Source: Rhizophagus irregularis | Lineage: Eukaryota; Glomeromycota; Glomeromycetes; Glomerales; Glomeraceae | Direction of reading: 5' to 3' | Length of the DNA: 64,000 nt | NCBI RefSeq assembly: GCF_026210795.1 | Contig: NC_089447.1 | Location: 3,784,501 to 3,848,500, forward strand | In this document: one piece after another, positions 11,446-22,439 of the stretch | Numbering within the stretch: the stretch's first letter is position 1 | How the letters are laid out: each line of letters begins with the position of its first letter | Made by a program: the position numbers and the translations under genes | The notes under the pieces: model-generated | Database searches by the model: none | What the model was told of the DNA's origin: nothing | What the model saw: only the letters and a program-made list of their open reading frames with translations

Positions 11446-12545
11446 AAAAAAAAGAAAAGAAAAAAAATTTAGTCATAACTAAAAAAAAAAATAATCATTT
11501 TAGTTTACTTAGTTTGAACTTCAAAAATTTTTTATCCCTTTACTTTTTTCCTTTTTTATGTAAAAATACATCTTTTGAAAAAATTCAGCAATTCGTTTTA
11601 CTTCTCTCATCGATCCATCATATAATGTAGAAGCTTCTTTTCTTGGTTTAGGGATTTTGAAAGGGTAAATTGTATATTAATCGTAAAACAAAAGCTGATC
11701 TCTTGTACAAAAATTTCAAAAAATAGTTCAGTGGACTTTTTTTAAGAAAAAAAAAAAGAATCGGAAATCAAGTTTCATATCATCTATTTATAATTTTTAT
11801 ATCTCCGAATTTACTTTTCGCGTATTAATTTTCTTATAATAATCATTATTAAAAAAGCAAAAAAGGCTAAAAAAATTCAAAAAGAAAAAAAAATAAAAAT
11901 AAAAAGTAAAAAAATAAAATATTCTTCTGATCCGAATATTTTTAAACATTAACCATTACTTGTTATATAGAGTTATAGACTAATCCGCATTAAGTAATAT
12001 ATTCATTAATCGACAATTTTCCTAAAGAATATTCTAACTAGTTAGTACTCAATCTGACATGTTTATGCATGTTTAGTTTCCACAACAGCTCACGTGGAAG
12101 TTTGGAGAACTCACTCTCCAAATTTCTCCGAGTTACTCAAAATTTGATTGTTTTCATTTATTCATTTAATAATTTATTCATTTAATAATAGCATGTAAAA
12201 CCTATTTTATTTGATCAAATGAGCAAGGTACTAAATATATTATCAAATTGTAATGTAATTAATATAAAATAAAAATTTTTCTTTTGTATTAATAAGTACT
12301 AATAAGTATAATTTATTGAAAATTTTTAACGCTTTTTTATTTCCTTTATTTGAACGTTCCATTTTCCAGAATAACATTTTCAAATCAATCAATCAGATGT
12401 TGTGTAACCTGGGGAAATCTGGCTGTATTTAATAGTTTCATGTAATTATAAATAAATATTTCAATAATAAAACCAATTTAATACTTCAATATCTCTCTCT
12501 ACTTTTTCTCCTTTTTTCTTTTTACTTTAAAAACATTTAACCAAG
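11446..12545. other. Intergenic region with a hairpin
   Basis: This 1.1-kb A/T-rich spacer has A-runs just after the Sel1 stop (likely 3' UTR) and a pyrimidine-rich tract before the next ATG (12490-12530). A strong hairpin at 12098-12125 pairs TTTGGAGA with TCTCCAAA across a 6-nt loop and extends by three more pairs, one of them G-T. No gene was seen. Confidence 0.45.
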
Positions 12546-13951
12546 ATGAGCACCGCTATCGCTTTAAAGCAACAACAAGAAGACTCAAAGTCAGGTCATG
12601 TTAGTACACTTACAAAAGAACAAGCTGAATTATTGCGTATATGCTATGCTAATATGTTTGTTATTTATGGAATAATTCAAAGCGAACAATTTCAAAATTA
12701 TGGTTCTAAATCTCAGGACAAAATTAAAAATGGGTATAAGAATAAAAATTCAAATGGAACAAAATCAAATAATGATAAATATAATGAATCTGCAGAATTT
12801 ATATCTGCTATGGAAATGTACAGTCCGGAAGATTTACGTAAAGCGTTTTGGATATTAACTGGAGCTGACGATCCCGATATTTTATTATTACGATTTCTTA
12901 GAGCTAGAAAATGGGATGTTGAGAAAGCTATTATTATGTTAATATCAACTTTAAAATGGCGATTACAATTTGATGTAAATAACATTATTAAAGGGGGTGA
13001 ATTAGGCATGGAAAAATATTTTGCTGAAAAAGGAGTTAAAGGATTGTCAATTCAATTTACGAGTGGAAAGAGTTTTGTCAGAGGAACTGATAAAGAAGGT
13101 AGACCAATAACGTAAGTGAATTAGTATTTTTCAAATTTTTCTTTTAACATGAATTCTAATAATTATAATCGAATCGAAAGTTATGTAAATGTTAAGGCTC
13201 ATAAGAAAGATGAACAAAATTTAGAGGTTCTTCAAATGTTTACAATTTATGTTATGGAAACTGTTCGCTTGATGATTCAACCTCCAATTGAGACAGGCTG
13301 TCTCATATTTAATATGGAAGGATTCAGTTTAGCTAATATGGTAAGATAAATAAAGGACATTTAGAAATTTATACGTTATAAGTAATATAATTTTAATAAT
13401 TTTAATAATTTTCATTATAGGATTTACAATATGTTAAATTCATGATTCAATGTTTTGAAGCATATTATCCAGAAAGTTTAGGAATTTTACTTATTCACAA
13501 AGCTCCATGGGTTTTTCCTCAAGTGTGGAAACTTATAACGCCATTACTTGATCCAGTTGTGGCATCAAAAATTCAATTTACTAAAACCGACCAGGATCTT
13601 AAGAATTTCATACCACAAGAACATATTATTGAAGAGTTAGGTGGTGGAGACAAATGGAAATACGAATATATACCCCCTACAGAAGAAGACAATTATAAAA
13701 TGAAAGATGAAATAAAGAAAAAAGAATTAATGGAAATAAGGACAAAATTGGAGCATGATTTCGAAAATATAAATAAAAAATGGATAGAAGGTCCTGATGA
13801 TGAACAAATCATTAATGAAAGGAATCAATTAAAAGCTAGATTAAGAAAAGCTCAATTAGATTTAGATCCTTACATAAGACCTAAAACTTATTATCATCGT
13901 ATTGGTATACTTGATGATGAAAGAAATGTTAATTGGAACTATAATAATTAA
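12546..13951 (+). CDS. CRAL-TRIO (Sec14-like) lipid-transfer protein, Csr1/Sfh2 type
   Basis: Exons 12546-13111, 13181-13340 and 13421-13951 join in frame to 418 residues with clean GTAAGT and GTAAGA donors. The N terminus has a CRAL-TRIO N helix bundle (PDILLLRFLRARKWDVEKAI). The lipid-binding lobe has VRGTDKEGRPIT, then YVNVKAHKK, FNMEGFSLANM, and FEAYYPESLGILLIHKAPW with LDPVVASKIQFTK. The C-terminal third is charged and coiled. Sec14-family proteins move phosphatidylinositol and other lipids between membranes. The wording FVRGTDKEGRPI...VMETVRL and the HKAPWVFP block are closest to fungal Csr1/Sfh2 proteins. Ligand and location are inferred only. Confidence 0.88.
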
Positions 13952-14799
13952 TGAATTTTTTCTTTTTTTTTTAATTAAATTATTTAACTGATAGAATTAA
14001 ATTTTATATTAAACTTTATTCTTAAATTCTTTTTTAACATTAATTATTACTTATCTAGCAATTAATGGCAATATTAAATGTCTTAAATATTTGGAAATCA
14101 AAAAACTTGTTTTTGTATGATCATCGATAAAGAATTTTTCGGTAAAAATAAATGGTTTGCAAACATCATAAAATCGTTAGTTAAAATGATTAAATTTCTT
14201 AATTTTATAATGGCGGTCTAAATTTTTTAATTTCAAAGATTCAATTACATTTTAGTAATATATTTTGGTATATTCATTAGAGTTTTATTATAAATCACTT
14301 TATCATGATCTAGACATGGAGCTTTCACATGATTTTATTAATAATGGGATCGACTAATTCCATAATTAGTAAATTTTTAAAAATATCAGATAAGTATATG
14401 ACATTTAGATCCTAACAATAGTTTCTGGAGTCGTTCTCTCGTGATAATTTATTAATTCATTTTTTTCATTAATTTAAAAATGTAATTATTTTTAATCGAT
14501 TTCTTAAATTTCGTTTGACTTTTCTTAAAATACAACAGCTTTTTAACTTGTGATTTTTTTTTTTATTTATAAAAGTATTTTCATATAGTTGCGTATGTAT
14601 TACATGAATTCTATATTTGATTTATAAGTCTTTTCTATTGAAAACCTTTATGAAGCTAATGTCAAATTTGATCGAGTTTCAAATCCAAATTTCATTAAAA
14701 ACTTCAATTACACATCATTAAAATTATATATTCTAGCTTTACATGCAACTTTATTTTTAAACTCTATAATTCAGTTATCTTGAATAGATATAGCCAAAT
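13952..14799. other. AT-rich spacer
   Basis: About 850 bp of low-complexity A/T-rich sequence follows the CRAL-TRIO gene. No gene, RNA or repeat structure that I can support was seen. Confidence 0.4.
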
Positions 14800-15159
14800 C
14801 ACCGGCCCTTCTTACAGCGAATTTTGATATAACGAATTTCACAATATAACGAATTTCAGTGTAGTACCGATTTTAACATATGAAAACATTCTCGTTATAC
14901 CGAACCAATTAAATGTGATATACCGTTTAACTAACAATACAATTTCATTATATTCTTCTCAAATAAGCAAATTTTACTATAATCTATTTTATCAAAAGAT
15001 TAATGATTTATATCTCGCAATTTTCTTTGCCTCATGTTTTACAAATGTGTTGATTTTCCAAATTTTTCCCACATTATACCAAATTTTCACATTATACCGA
15101 ATCATTCTCATAACGAAGGCCTGATCGGCCGGGATGCCCTACTTCGTTATGGCCGACTG
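14800..15159. mobile_element. Degraded pogo/Tigger-like TIR element
   Basis: The segment is full of ATAACGAA / TTCGTTAT and TATACCGAA motifs. It ends in TTCGTTATGGCCGACTG followed by TA, the same end style (…ACTG|TA) as the 172-bp elements elsewhere in the window. The left end near 14800 (CCGGCCCTTCTTACAGCGAA) matches only loosely, so the boundary is uncertain. It is probably an old, mutated miniature element that inserts at TA. Confidence 0.4.
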
Positions 15160-15208
15160 TAGCCGACTATATTCGGATTTACCATATTTCAATACGATTT
15201 GATTTTAT

Positions 15209-15807
15209 TTGATTTTTTAGTTAATGGGAAAAATACAAAGAAAATGGCGTGCATTATCTGACAATAACAACAAAAGAAATTAATCTAGATTTGGATTACG
15301 GTTATCTTAGTTATCATTATTTCACTAATTTAAAATAGATAAAAGTGAATGGAATCTTCTTACTGAAAAAAGTACAAGTATGTTTGGTTACGAGGAAATG
15401 ATTAAGGTAATGTTATTCGTTTAAATTATTGAATATATATTATGAATTATAATTAACAATTATTCATTGCTCTTAAAGCCGGAAGGTATCGGAATTTCCA
15501 GAAATGAAAAGTTTTCTAAAAATCAAAGGATAAATTATTATTTATTCAACTGAATTAGAAATTCCTATTATTACTTTACAGACAAGAGAAGTTGAGGGGA
15601 ACCAAAGAACAAACCAATGTTCAGATCTCAGGTTTTATTAGTTTATTGGATATTTTGCTTCCTTTATTAAACAATGGAATCTATGATTCAGTTGTGGCAT
15701 ATTATCAGGAAGAGTGTAAAACTGAAAGTTTAGGTCTTAACATAGAAACTCCGCCGTCATGTATCACGGGCAAAATCCTGAACTTTTGTATTCGTACTTC
15801 TGTATAA
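15209..15807 (+). pseudogene. Unidentified coding relic
   Basis: Short exon-like stretches are visible: one around 15340-15405 (KSEWNLLTEKSTSMFGYEEM then a GTAATG donor), one around 15480-15530 (PEGIGISRNEKFSKNQR), and an open frame 15592-15807 (LRGTKEQTNVQISGFISLLD...). They do not join into one long frame with confidence and I recognise no domain. It may be a decayed gene or a fragment copied from elsewhere. Confidence 0.3.
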
Positions 15808-15959
15808 TGGATCGCGTCCCGAAATCTGTTTTAATAAAAAATTTTTTCTTGCATATACACATAAAACACGCACGCACATATTTAAAAATTCAAAGCAAAG
15901 CTCTTTATTATAATTTTGTAGGATAATACACAATAAAGAAGCTGGCGAAAAGGAACAAA

Positions 15960-16900
15960 AGTAAATGCAAAAAGATATTGGAGCAGCGGATATTTCAAGG
16001 GAGGTATTAGCCGAGCATATTATTTACAAATGCCAACCAAATGATTGTCTACAGAGATCGTATATAATAAAGGAGGAGTGTGTCTTTCCAAAAAATCATT
16101 AATGGTAAGACTCTATTACTTTAGAAGTGTGCCATAGGCCATAAATGATCTACAACTCTTAATCATGGTGTCCGTGGTGTGCTGTTAAAATTGTTGTACT
16201 CGATATGAAGAAGTTTGCAAAAAAAAAAAAGGAAAGTCTTTGCCTTGCAACTGAAGTATATTAATAGACAAGATCCTCTTGAATGGCAATGTATTAAAGG
16301 GCATTAATGGAAGGCTTCGGCTAAGGATATTATCAAAAGTACCAATACCTTGATGTTGACATAGCAAATAGTATCGCATAAGAACGTGTTGGTGAATGCT
16401 TGTCTACAGAATACATCAACATAAATACCTCAATGCACTGGAGATGTGCCAAAGGACATGAATGGACTGTACCTCTTAGTCCACAATGTGCTGGTAATTT
16501 TCCTTGACTCACAGTATAGGTGGTATGTGTCTGAATATCTAAATCTCTGTGTCCAATACCCACATTGCCTAAGTAAACACAAAAATTTATGTCGTAAAGT
16601 CATAACTCAAATTCTTGGCCCACACTCCTGATATTCGCAAACCAGACTTTAAAAACGTCTGAACATCCTCGAGGATTAGAATTGACATGTACTATTCACA
16701 ATATGGATTTGCTATAGAAGTACAAGGCAAACAACACGAGCAACATATAAAATATTTCCACAAAATGCGGAAGACTCTAAGAAGCAGTTGGTGCATGATC
16801 GGTTATTCGAAGAGAATTGGATTGATTTAAGATATGATTGGTATTACATAGTCCATCCCAAATCATCTTCGAGAGTTAGGTCTCATTGAAACCCGAAATT
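15960..16900 (+). pseudogene. Decayed zinc-ribbon-repeat protein with nuclease-like C terminus
   Basis: Pieces in all three forward frames form a recognisable order. Repeats of the type C-x2-GH-x-W appear as QCIKGH*WKASAKDI near 16270 and RCAKGHEWTVPLSPQCAG near 16445. Next comes PHS.DIRKPDF near 16622, then LELDMYYSQYGFAIEVQGKQ at about 16677, EENWIDLRYDWYY near 16810, and HLRELGLIET at about 16864. The LELD...AIEVQ block resembles a PD-(D/E)XK or Vsr-like nuclease core. I associate this layout with a large family in Rhizophagus-type fungi. Several frameshifts and stops separate the parts, so no intact protein is made. The family match comes from memory of the motif style, and the nuclease call is inference. 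Confidence 0.6.
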
Positions 16901-17406
16901 TAATGCTTTTGCGATTTCACATTTTTTTTTCAACTATAATTTATTCGTCCAGAATTACGCAGAATAGAATAAATTTTCCAATAACACAATGAGCTCAATG
17001 CAATCATAAAATTATTAATTCTTGCTTATGTAGATTTCTTTATAAAGCACAAAACAGTAAAAGTTTCCAAAATTCTCAGAATTCTGAAATGAAAATTGTA
17101 TTAGTTTACAAAGTATTATGGACCAGGATTATCGTTAATTCATTATCAGTTATATTTTTCAAAAAAACATGTGTAGATGGGTGTGTCCGGGTGTACCATC
17201 AAATAATTAATGTAAATATCATAAAAATTTATTAAGATTTTTATAAACATCACATTGACTTTGCATTAATTAGGATTCAAAAAAATAAATATTTAAAAAA
17301 TACGCAATAAAGAATTCGCCTTTCGGAAAAAATGTGTAAATGTATCCAAGAGTAAATCATACCGTACTGTACTAATACAAAATACCTGGTTTAAAAATTG
17401 TATATA
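16901..17406. other. AT-rich spacer
   Basis: About 500 bp with no coding frame. It separates the zinc-ribbon relic from the 197-bp TIR element. Nothing else could be supported. Confidence 0.4.
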
Positions 17407-17603
17407 CAGTGACACCTCTATAAGTGCACCCTCTATAAGTGCACACACTATATAAATTCTCTTTAAGTGCACGGTGGGCCTGGTCCCAACTTATAAGAGC
17501 TCTTAATATTTTACTCTCTATAAATGCACACCCTCTCTAAGTGCACATTCTACTATTTTTTTACTATGGTCCCAAGGAGGGTGCACTTAGAGAGGTGTCA
17601 CTG
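17407..17603. mobile_element. 197-bp MITE with 27-bp TIRs and TA target duplication
   Basis: The left end CAGTGACACCTCTATAAGTG and the inverted right end CAGTGACACCTCTCTAAGTG agree over 27 bp with one mismatch. TA flanks both sides (17405-17406 and 17604-17605). The motif TAAGTGCAC recurs inside in both directions. The CAGT start and TA duplication are typical of Tc1/mariner-pogo-type non-autonomous elements. There is no coding capacity. Confidence 0.85.
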
Positions 17604-17970
17604 TACCCTGGGTACATATTCTGACAGTACTAGAAGGATTCAATATAATCAAAATATGCTGATTTATTATTTACATGATAATCACAAGATAGTAATGATT
17701 TAATTAGTTGATGGTGTACCCAGCATCAGCTATAGTTTGCTATATAAGGAAGCCATAATAAAAATGATTTTTTTAAAGAGTCTATCATTTATAAAGAAAT
17801 GTATATATACATGTATTTATTCTATACCCTCAACCTTTTTAACAAACTTACTCTTATTAAAACAAAAAAAACAAATTTACTTACTAAATGAAAAGAAAAC
17901 AATAGTTGTATACAAAGAAGACTCCTTGTTTTGCAAGATAATGTGAAAGCTCAAATTTTTCAATCTCAAT
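17604..17970. other. AT-rich spacer between two TIR elements
   Basis: A short open frame (17737-17949) has poly-Lys/Leu/Ile composition expected from AT-rich noncoding DNA. I see no gene here. Confidence 0.4.
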
Positions 17971-18205
17971 TAAGGTTGCTTGCTGAAACCTAGGGGTTTA
18001 GACAAGATGGCATTTCACCGAAAAGTAAAATTCTGCTGAAACTATATTAAAGTTATATTAAAAAACTGGTGAAACTTTAGAGAAAGGCGAAACTACCGAA
18101 ACTTATTATAAATGCTAAAACTGCCAAAACTCTGCTAAAACTATAATAAATCTATAGTAAAATTTTGACAAAACAATTTTGAAGAGGTTTAGACAAGCAA
18201 CCTTA
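17971..18205 (+). mobile_element. 235-bp hAT-like MITE with 8-bp target duplication
   Basis: The element starts TAAGGTTGCTTG and ends CAAGCAACCTTA, a perfect 12-bp inverted repeat. The 8-bp direct repeat ATCTCAAT sits exactly at both flanks (17963-17970 and 18206-18213). An 8-bp duplication is characteristic of hAT-superfamily insertion. The interior is A-rich with repeated GAAAC / CTAAAAC motifs and no coding frame. A second copy lies inverted at 44298-44526. Confidence 0.85.
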
Positions 18206-18290
18206 ATCTCAATACTCTCACCGCAGCCACTGGAAACGTATCTTTAGAATACCAAATATTCTGGCAATTAATATTGTTATACAAGTAGTA

Positions 18291-18670
18291 CTCTACATGA
18301 GCCAAGCCAGCTCATGAGCTTTTAAGCTGAGCCAAGTCAAACTAAACCAAGTTGCAATTATAGGCTTGGTGCTGGCTTGGCTCAATTTATTGAAAATTAA
18401 AACTAAAGTTTCAAAACGTGATAACTTCGCCAATATTGCTCCAAATTTAATGAATTTACTACCATTCGATTCCTCTTGATGAGACGAATCTAATGGTAGT
18501 AAAATCATTAAATTTGGAGCAATATTGGCGAAGTTATCTCGTTTTGAAATTTTAGTTATAATAAATTTTATATGATTTTGAAAATGAGCTAGCTTGTGAG
18601 CTTTTGGAACAAGCCAAGCTGAGCCAAGCTGAGCTAGCCCTTGGCTTGGCTCAAGCTGGCTCATGTAGAG
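18291..18670. mobile_element. 380-bp foldback element (near-complete palindrome)
   Basis: The left end CTCTACATGAGCCAAGCC is the reverse complement of the right end (…GCTGGCTCATGTAGAG). Near the middle, GATAACTTCGCCAATATTGC and its inverse GCAATATTGGCGAAGTTATC flank a short centre at about 18420-18540. The whole sequence can fold on itself. GAGCCAAGC motifs repeat in both arms. The frame on the minus strand across it is a by-product of the palindrome. No clear target duplication was found. Confidence 0.75.
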
Positions 18671-19379
18671 CTTTATATACAAGTAAATCAGATATTACAA
18701 AACGTCAAAACCAACTCTACAAACAGTTCAACAAACTGGTAAAAGCCAATCATAGATGTTGATAAATGTATATTTTTATATTTAAAGACATTTATTCTTT
18801 TTGCAAAATGGTAAATTCTTAAATAAGCAATACACATAAAAGGATAATAAATTTTTGAAATGTACTTCCAAATAATTTTTCTATGAATGTTTCCTAACTT
18901 TGAAAAGCGAATGGTATTTATAATATATAGCTAATGCAATCTTAACTTTTTATAATAATTCTAATGATTTGCATAATAAGAAAAGAGCTAGTGCAGTCCA
19001 TATCTATTATTTTGCAAGGAAAACAATTTCATATTCTAAAAAGACCAAGTAATAAGTGTGTATAAGTGATTTTTAATTTCTTCTGAAAGATCATTACTTT
19101 TTTAATTGCTTCTTTTTAATTATAAATTAAATGTTTTTATATGTTTTTTAGTTTTGCACATGTACACTTTTTGACAATAGATAAAACTGAAGATTTCTTA
19201 AAGAAAGTACAAAACTAACTTATCAATGAACCCCATGATATAAAGTTAACATTTTCTTGGTCAAAAAAAAGTATTAACAACACTTATATTGGATATTGCA
19301 AAGGTAATTTTAAGCCATTCATAAGACTTTTTATTTATATTTTCACAATACTCTTTTTTTTTTAGAATTTAAAATATAT
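18671..19379. other. AT-rich spacer
   Basis: About 700 bp of A/T-rich sequence. Nothing beyond possible decayed coding at its right end could be supported. Confidence 0.35.
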
Positions 19380-21860
19380 ACAAAAATTTCATGCTATATC
19401 TGCTGATTTGGCTTTTTCTTCATTCCAATCTATAATCAGTCTAAATGAAAAAAGTAATGGCACTAATGATTTTTCTAATTGTAAATGGCCTTCAGATCAA
19501 GATTTGATTTTTAATGAAAGTTCTTTAAATCAAGATTCAGTTTTTAATAAGAATCCCAAAACTAATCATGTTATATATTTAGAATACAACTTATATAATA
19601 TAAATGGATTTGTATTTATTCTAATTAAATATAATTTGAATCATTAATATTAAATTTTATATATTGATATTTTTCTTTTATTGTAAAAATCTTATTTATT
19701 CAAGGTAAATACTTCTGAAATTGAAAAGAGCTTAGATCTAGAACTTTTTATTGGAGATAATGATAATTAAATAACCATTGAAGGCAACTCAAAACTCCTG
19801 AAAGAAGGTTCTAATCTGATAATTCAGCTTTTGCCATTTATATTCAAAATTCAAGTAGATCTTCCATCAAAGTAAGTTGTTAAATGATTATATTTCACAA
19901 ATCTTGCAAATATTTAAAATTGATATACCATTTTTTAAATAGGATTGATATTTCTAAATTATCAAATATTACTGTTAGAAATGGTGTGACCATAACTTTT
20001 TTAAGAAAATTTATCAAAAGACAATATTTGTTAATCAAATAATATTATAGCTTTTTATTTGTGGATTTTGTCTATATTAATAACCAATATATATTATATT
20101 TGTACTGTACATCATTAAAATAAGAAAACGTATTATGTAATCTGCAGTATATATTTTAAAAATGTGTGTGGCATTAAATTCCTAAGCTACTTTCTTACAA
20201 TTTAATTATGCCACTGTATCATATGTGATTGTATATAACTGCAGTTATTTAACAATAGCCAAAACTGTATAATGCATTTTTTTTACTCAAAAGTTCTTAT
20301 TACACAACTTGAATTATTAATAAAAAGCTTTCTTCCAATTTACACAACTTTGCAGATTGTAATTTTTAAAAGTATAATGGAAATAAAAATTATGCATGAT
20401 TTTTGGATTTTTAGATTCATATTCATCATCTACAGATCCTATGAAATGTAAAGGAATATTATAGCAACTATATAGTAATACCAATTTTACATAATAAAAT
20501 AAAGTTCCATTTATGAGTTGTTAGTAGATTTGTATAAGGTATGAATAGGAGTTAAAACAACGTGTAATTATGTAAAAAAAAATGTGAGTGATCTTCTATG
20601 ATTTTCAGATCTTTGTAATCTTAACAATAAACAATATATTTCTCAGAAATAACTTATTTTTATTACTTTATTAGTATTAACTAATATCATATTAATTTGT
20701 CATAAAGCCTGTAATTCCATCAGATTAATTTCAAAACGATTAAACTGAATTTTTTAACAATTAGTGAAAACATCTTATGAAATAATAATGTAATTTTCAC
20801 TTCACTCTGGCAATATCCATTACCATAGGTATTGAAAATAATAAAGTATAAAAGAGCCCTATGTTCCTAGCACATATATGCAAAAAAACTCATTCTAAAT
20901 AACTGATATTGTTAATATCTAAAAAACTTGATCCACTAATAAGCACTCTTAATAAAATTACTGTGCATCAATTTATCTAATTATGTCCAGTTTGTTATTG
21001 CTCAACTCTTCAGAAATCATGCTTTTTTTAACCTTAATCGCTGTTTTTTTATTCATTAGGCTAGTGTTATATGGTCAAATCTTAAATAAAAAATTTCTGA
21101 TAAATTTTCTGCACATGTCATTAGAATCGTCAATGATTTTAATACAAAAAATAATACATTAAAGATCAAAACATTTTCAGTAAACTTACTACAGAAATTA
21201 ATACTAAAATCACTAATAAACTTTTTGCAATTCTCTTTAACTGTAAAGCTTAGTAAAATTAATACTGAACTTAATACTACAGAAATCAAAAATTTTAAGG
21301 TACGTGATGTTGGCTATATCACAAAAGCACAGAAAATTTTTCAAGATTTAATAACATTAAAGAAGCTTGTCAAATGATTTTAGCAGAATTAAATCCCTAG
21401 AGAAATCCATTATGTTCAGATTTGTATTAATTGATGCTAGTATAAACAATCTCTAAAACAAAATAAATTAATATTACACAGATGCTCAAAGTCCTATTTT
21501 TCTTAATTCTGATTAATATAGTGTATTCAATGAATCTAAAGCTTCGAATCAATCATGTGAAAGCGGTAATTCTACCAGTTCTTCATCTGGTTCATTCAAT
21601 TCACCTTTTGAAGAAAATGAAGCTTTGAATCAGTCACGTAATTCTACTCCATTATCCAGTTTATCCAATTCAAAATAGTAACTATTTTAAAAGAGTTTTT
21701 GACTTAAGAAAGGAAGTGGAAGAGACTAATAACTATGCATTTGAAATTGTAAAACGTGAAATTTAATATCTTATTAGGGAAAAGATTGAAAAGAGTACTG
21801 TAGAAAGTTTTTATTATAATAAAGGGAATCCAAAATTTAGCACAATGGTATCAATTATGA
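19380..21860 (+). pseudogene. Decayed gene(s) of unknown family
   Basis: Coding-like stretches lie in one direction but in shifting frames. These include LHAISADLAFSSFQSIISLN at 19391, EIEKSLDLELFIGDND near 19720, NTLKIKTFSVNLLQKLILKS near 21150, and a Ser/Asn-rich stretch (ESGNSTSSSSGSFNSPFEEN) near 21560-21675. A final piece, EKIEKSTVESFYYNKGNPKF, sits near 21785. Stops and frameshifts interrupt every piece. The ordered pieces suggest one or more old gene copies, probably repetitive. I recognise no domain. Confidence 0.35.
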
Positions 21861-22049
21861 GATGAATAAAAAATAAAAAATTTACTAATAGTGTAATGTA
21901 AGTAATGTAAATAATAATGCGGAATAGTAAAAAGGAACTGCCATATTATGATCTAGGGACTAACGTAATTTCTTCTTTTAAATAAGATCTACTTCAATGT
22001 CTTTTATTAGTTTTATTTTTTTCTTAGCTGACTGGCCTTTTCTCATATA

Positions 22050-22221
22050 CAGTCAAACTTTGATATAGCAAACTCTTGATATAGTGAATTTTTCAGATAA
22101 CTATAATAAATTTCCCCTTACTATAATAAATTAACCAATCAAATCTCTTAATATTTTCACTATAGCCTTATAGCGAAGTTGGGATCTGAAACCTAAGGTT
22201 CGTTATAACAAGAGTTAACTG
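22050..22221 (-). mobile_element. 172-bp TA-inserting MITE, copy 1 (inverted)
   Basis: It begins CAGTCAAACTTTGATATAGC and ends …CAAGAGTTAACTG, with TA on both sides (22048-22049 and 22222-22223). Read on the opposite strand it aligns along its full 172 bp with the copies at 24835-25006 and 43212-43383. The internal TTCGCTATAA/TTATAGCGAA palindrome is diverged here. It is a non-coding pogo/Tc1-like element and the most diverged of the three. Confidence 0.8.
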
Positions 22222-22439
22222 TATTACTTTGCAATAAAAAATGTTTTGATTGATTTTTAAAATGTATGTATTTTGCTAATGTAAATATAAATCTATACAG
22301 GTGTTATTCATATGATTATTAACTCTTATAATAATAAACTAAATGATTTCTAATTTATACTTTCATTTGAGAGAAATATATGATAGCGTCATTATGCATA
22401 CAAACATTTTTAATCAATATAGAATTAATATTATTAAGT

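Noticed and set aside
17737-17949. 69-codon plus-strand frame
   Set aside because: Composition is what AT-rich DNA gives by chance and there is no domain, signal peptide or splice context.
18293-18682. 129-codon minus-strand frame
   Set aside because: It lies wholly inside the 380-bp palindrome; the peptide halves mirror the inverted arms, so it is not a gene.
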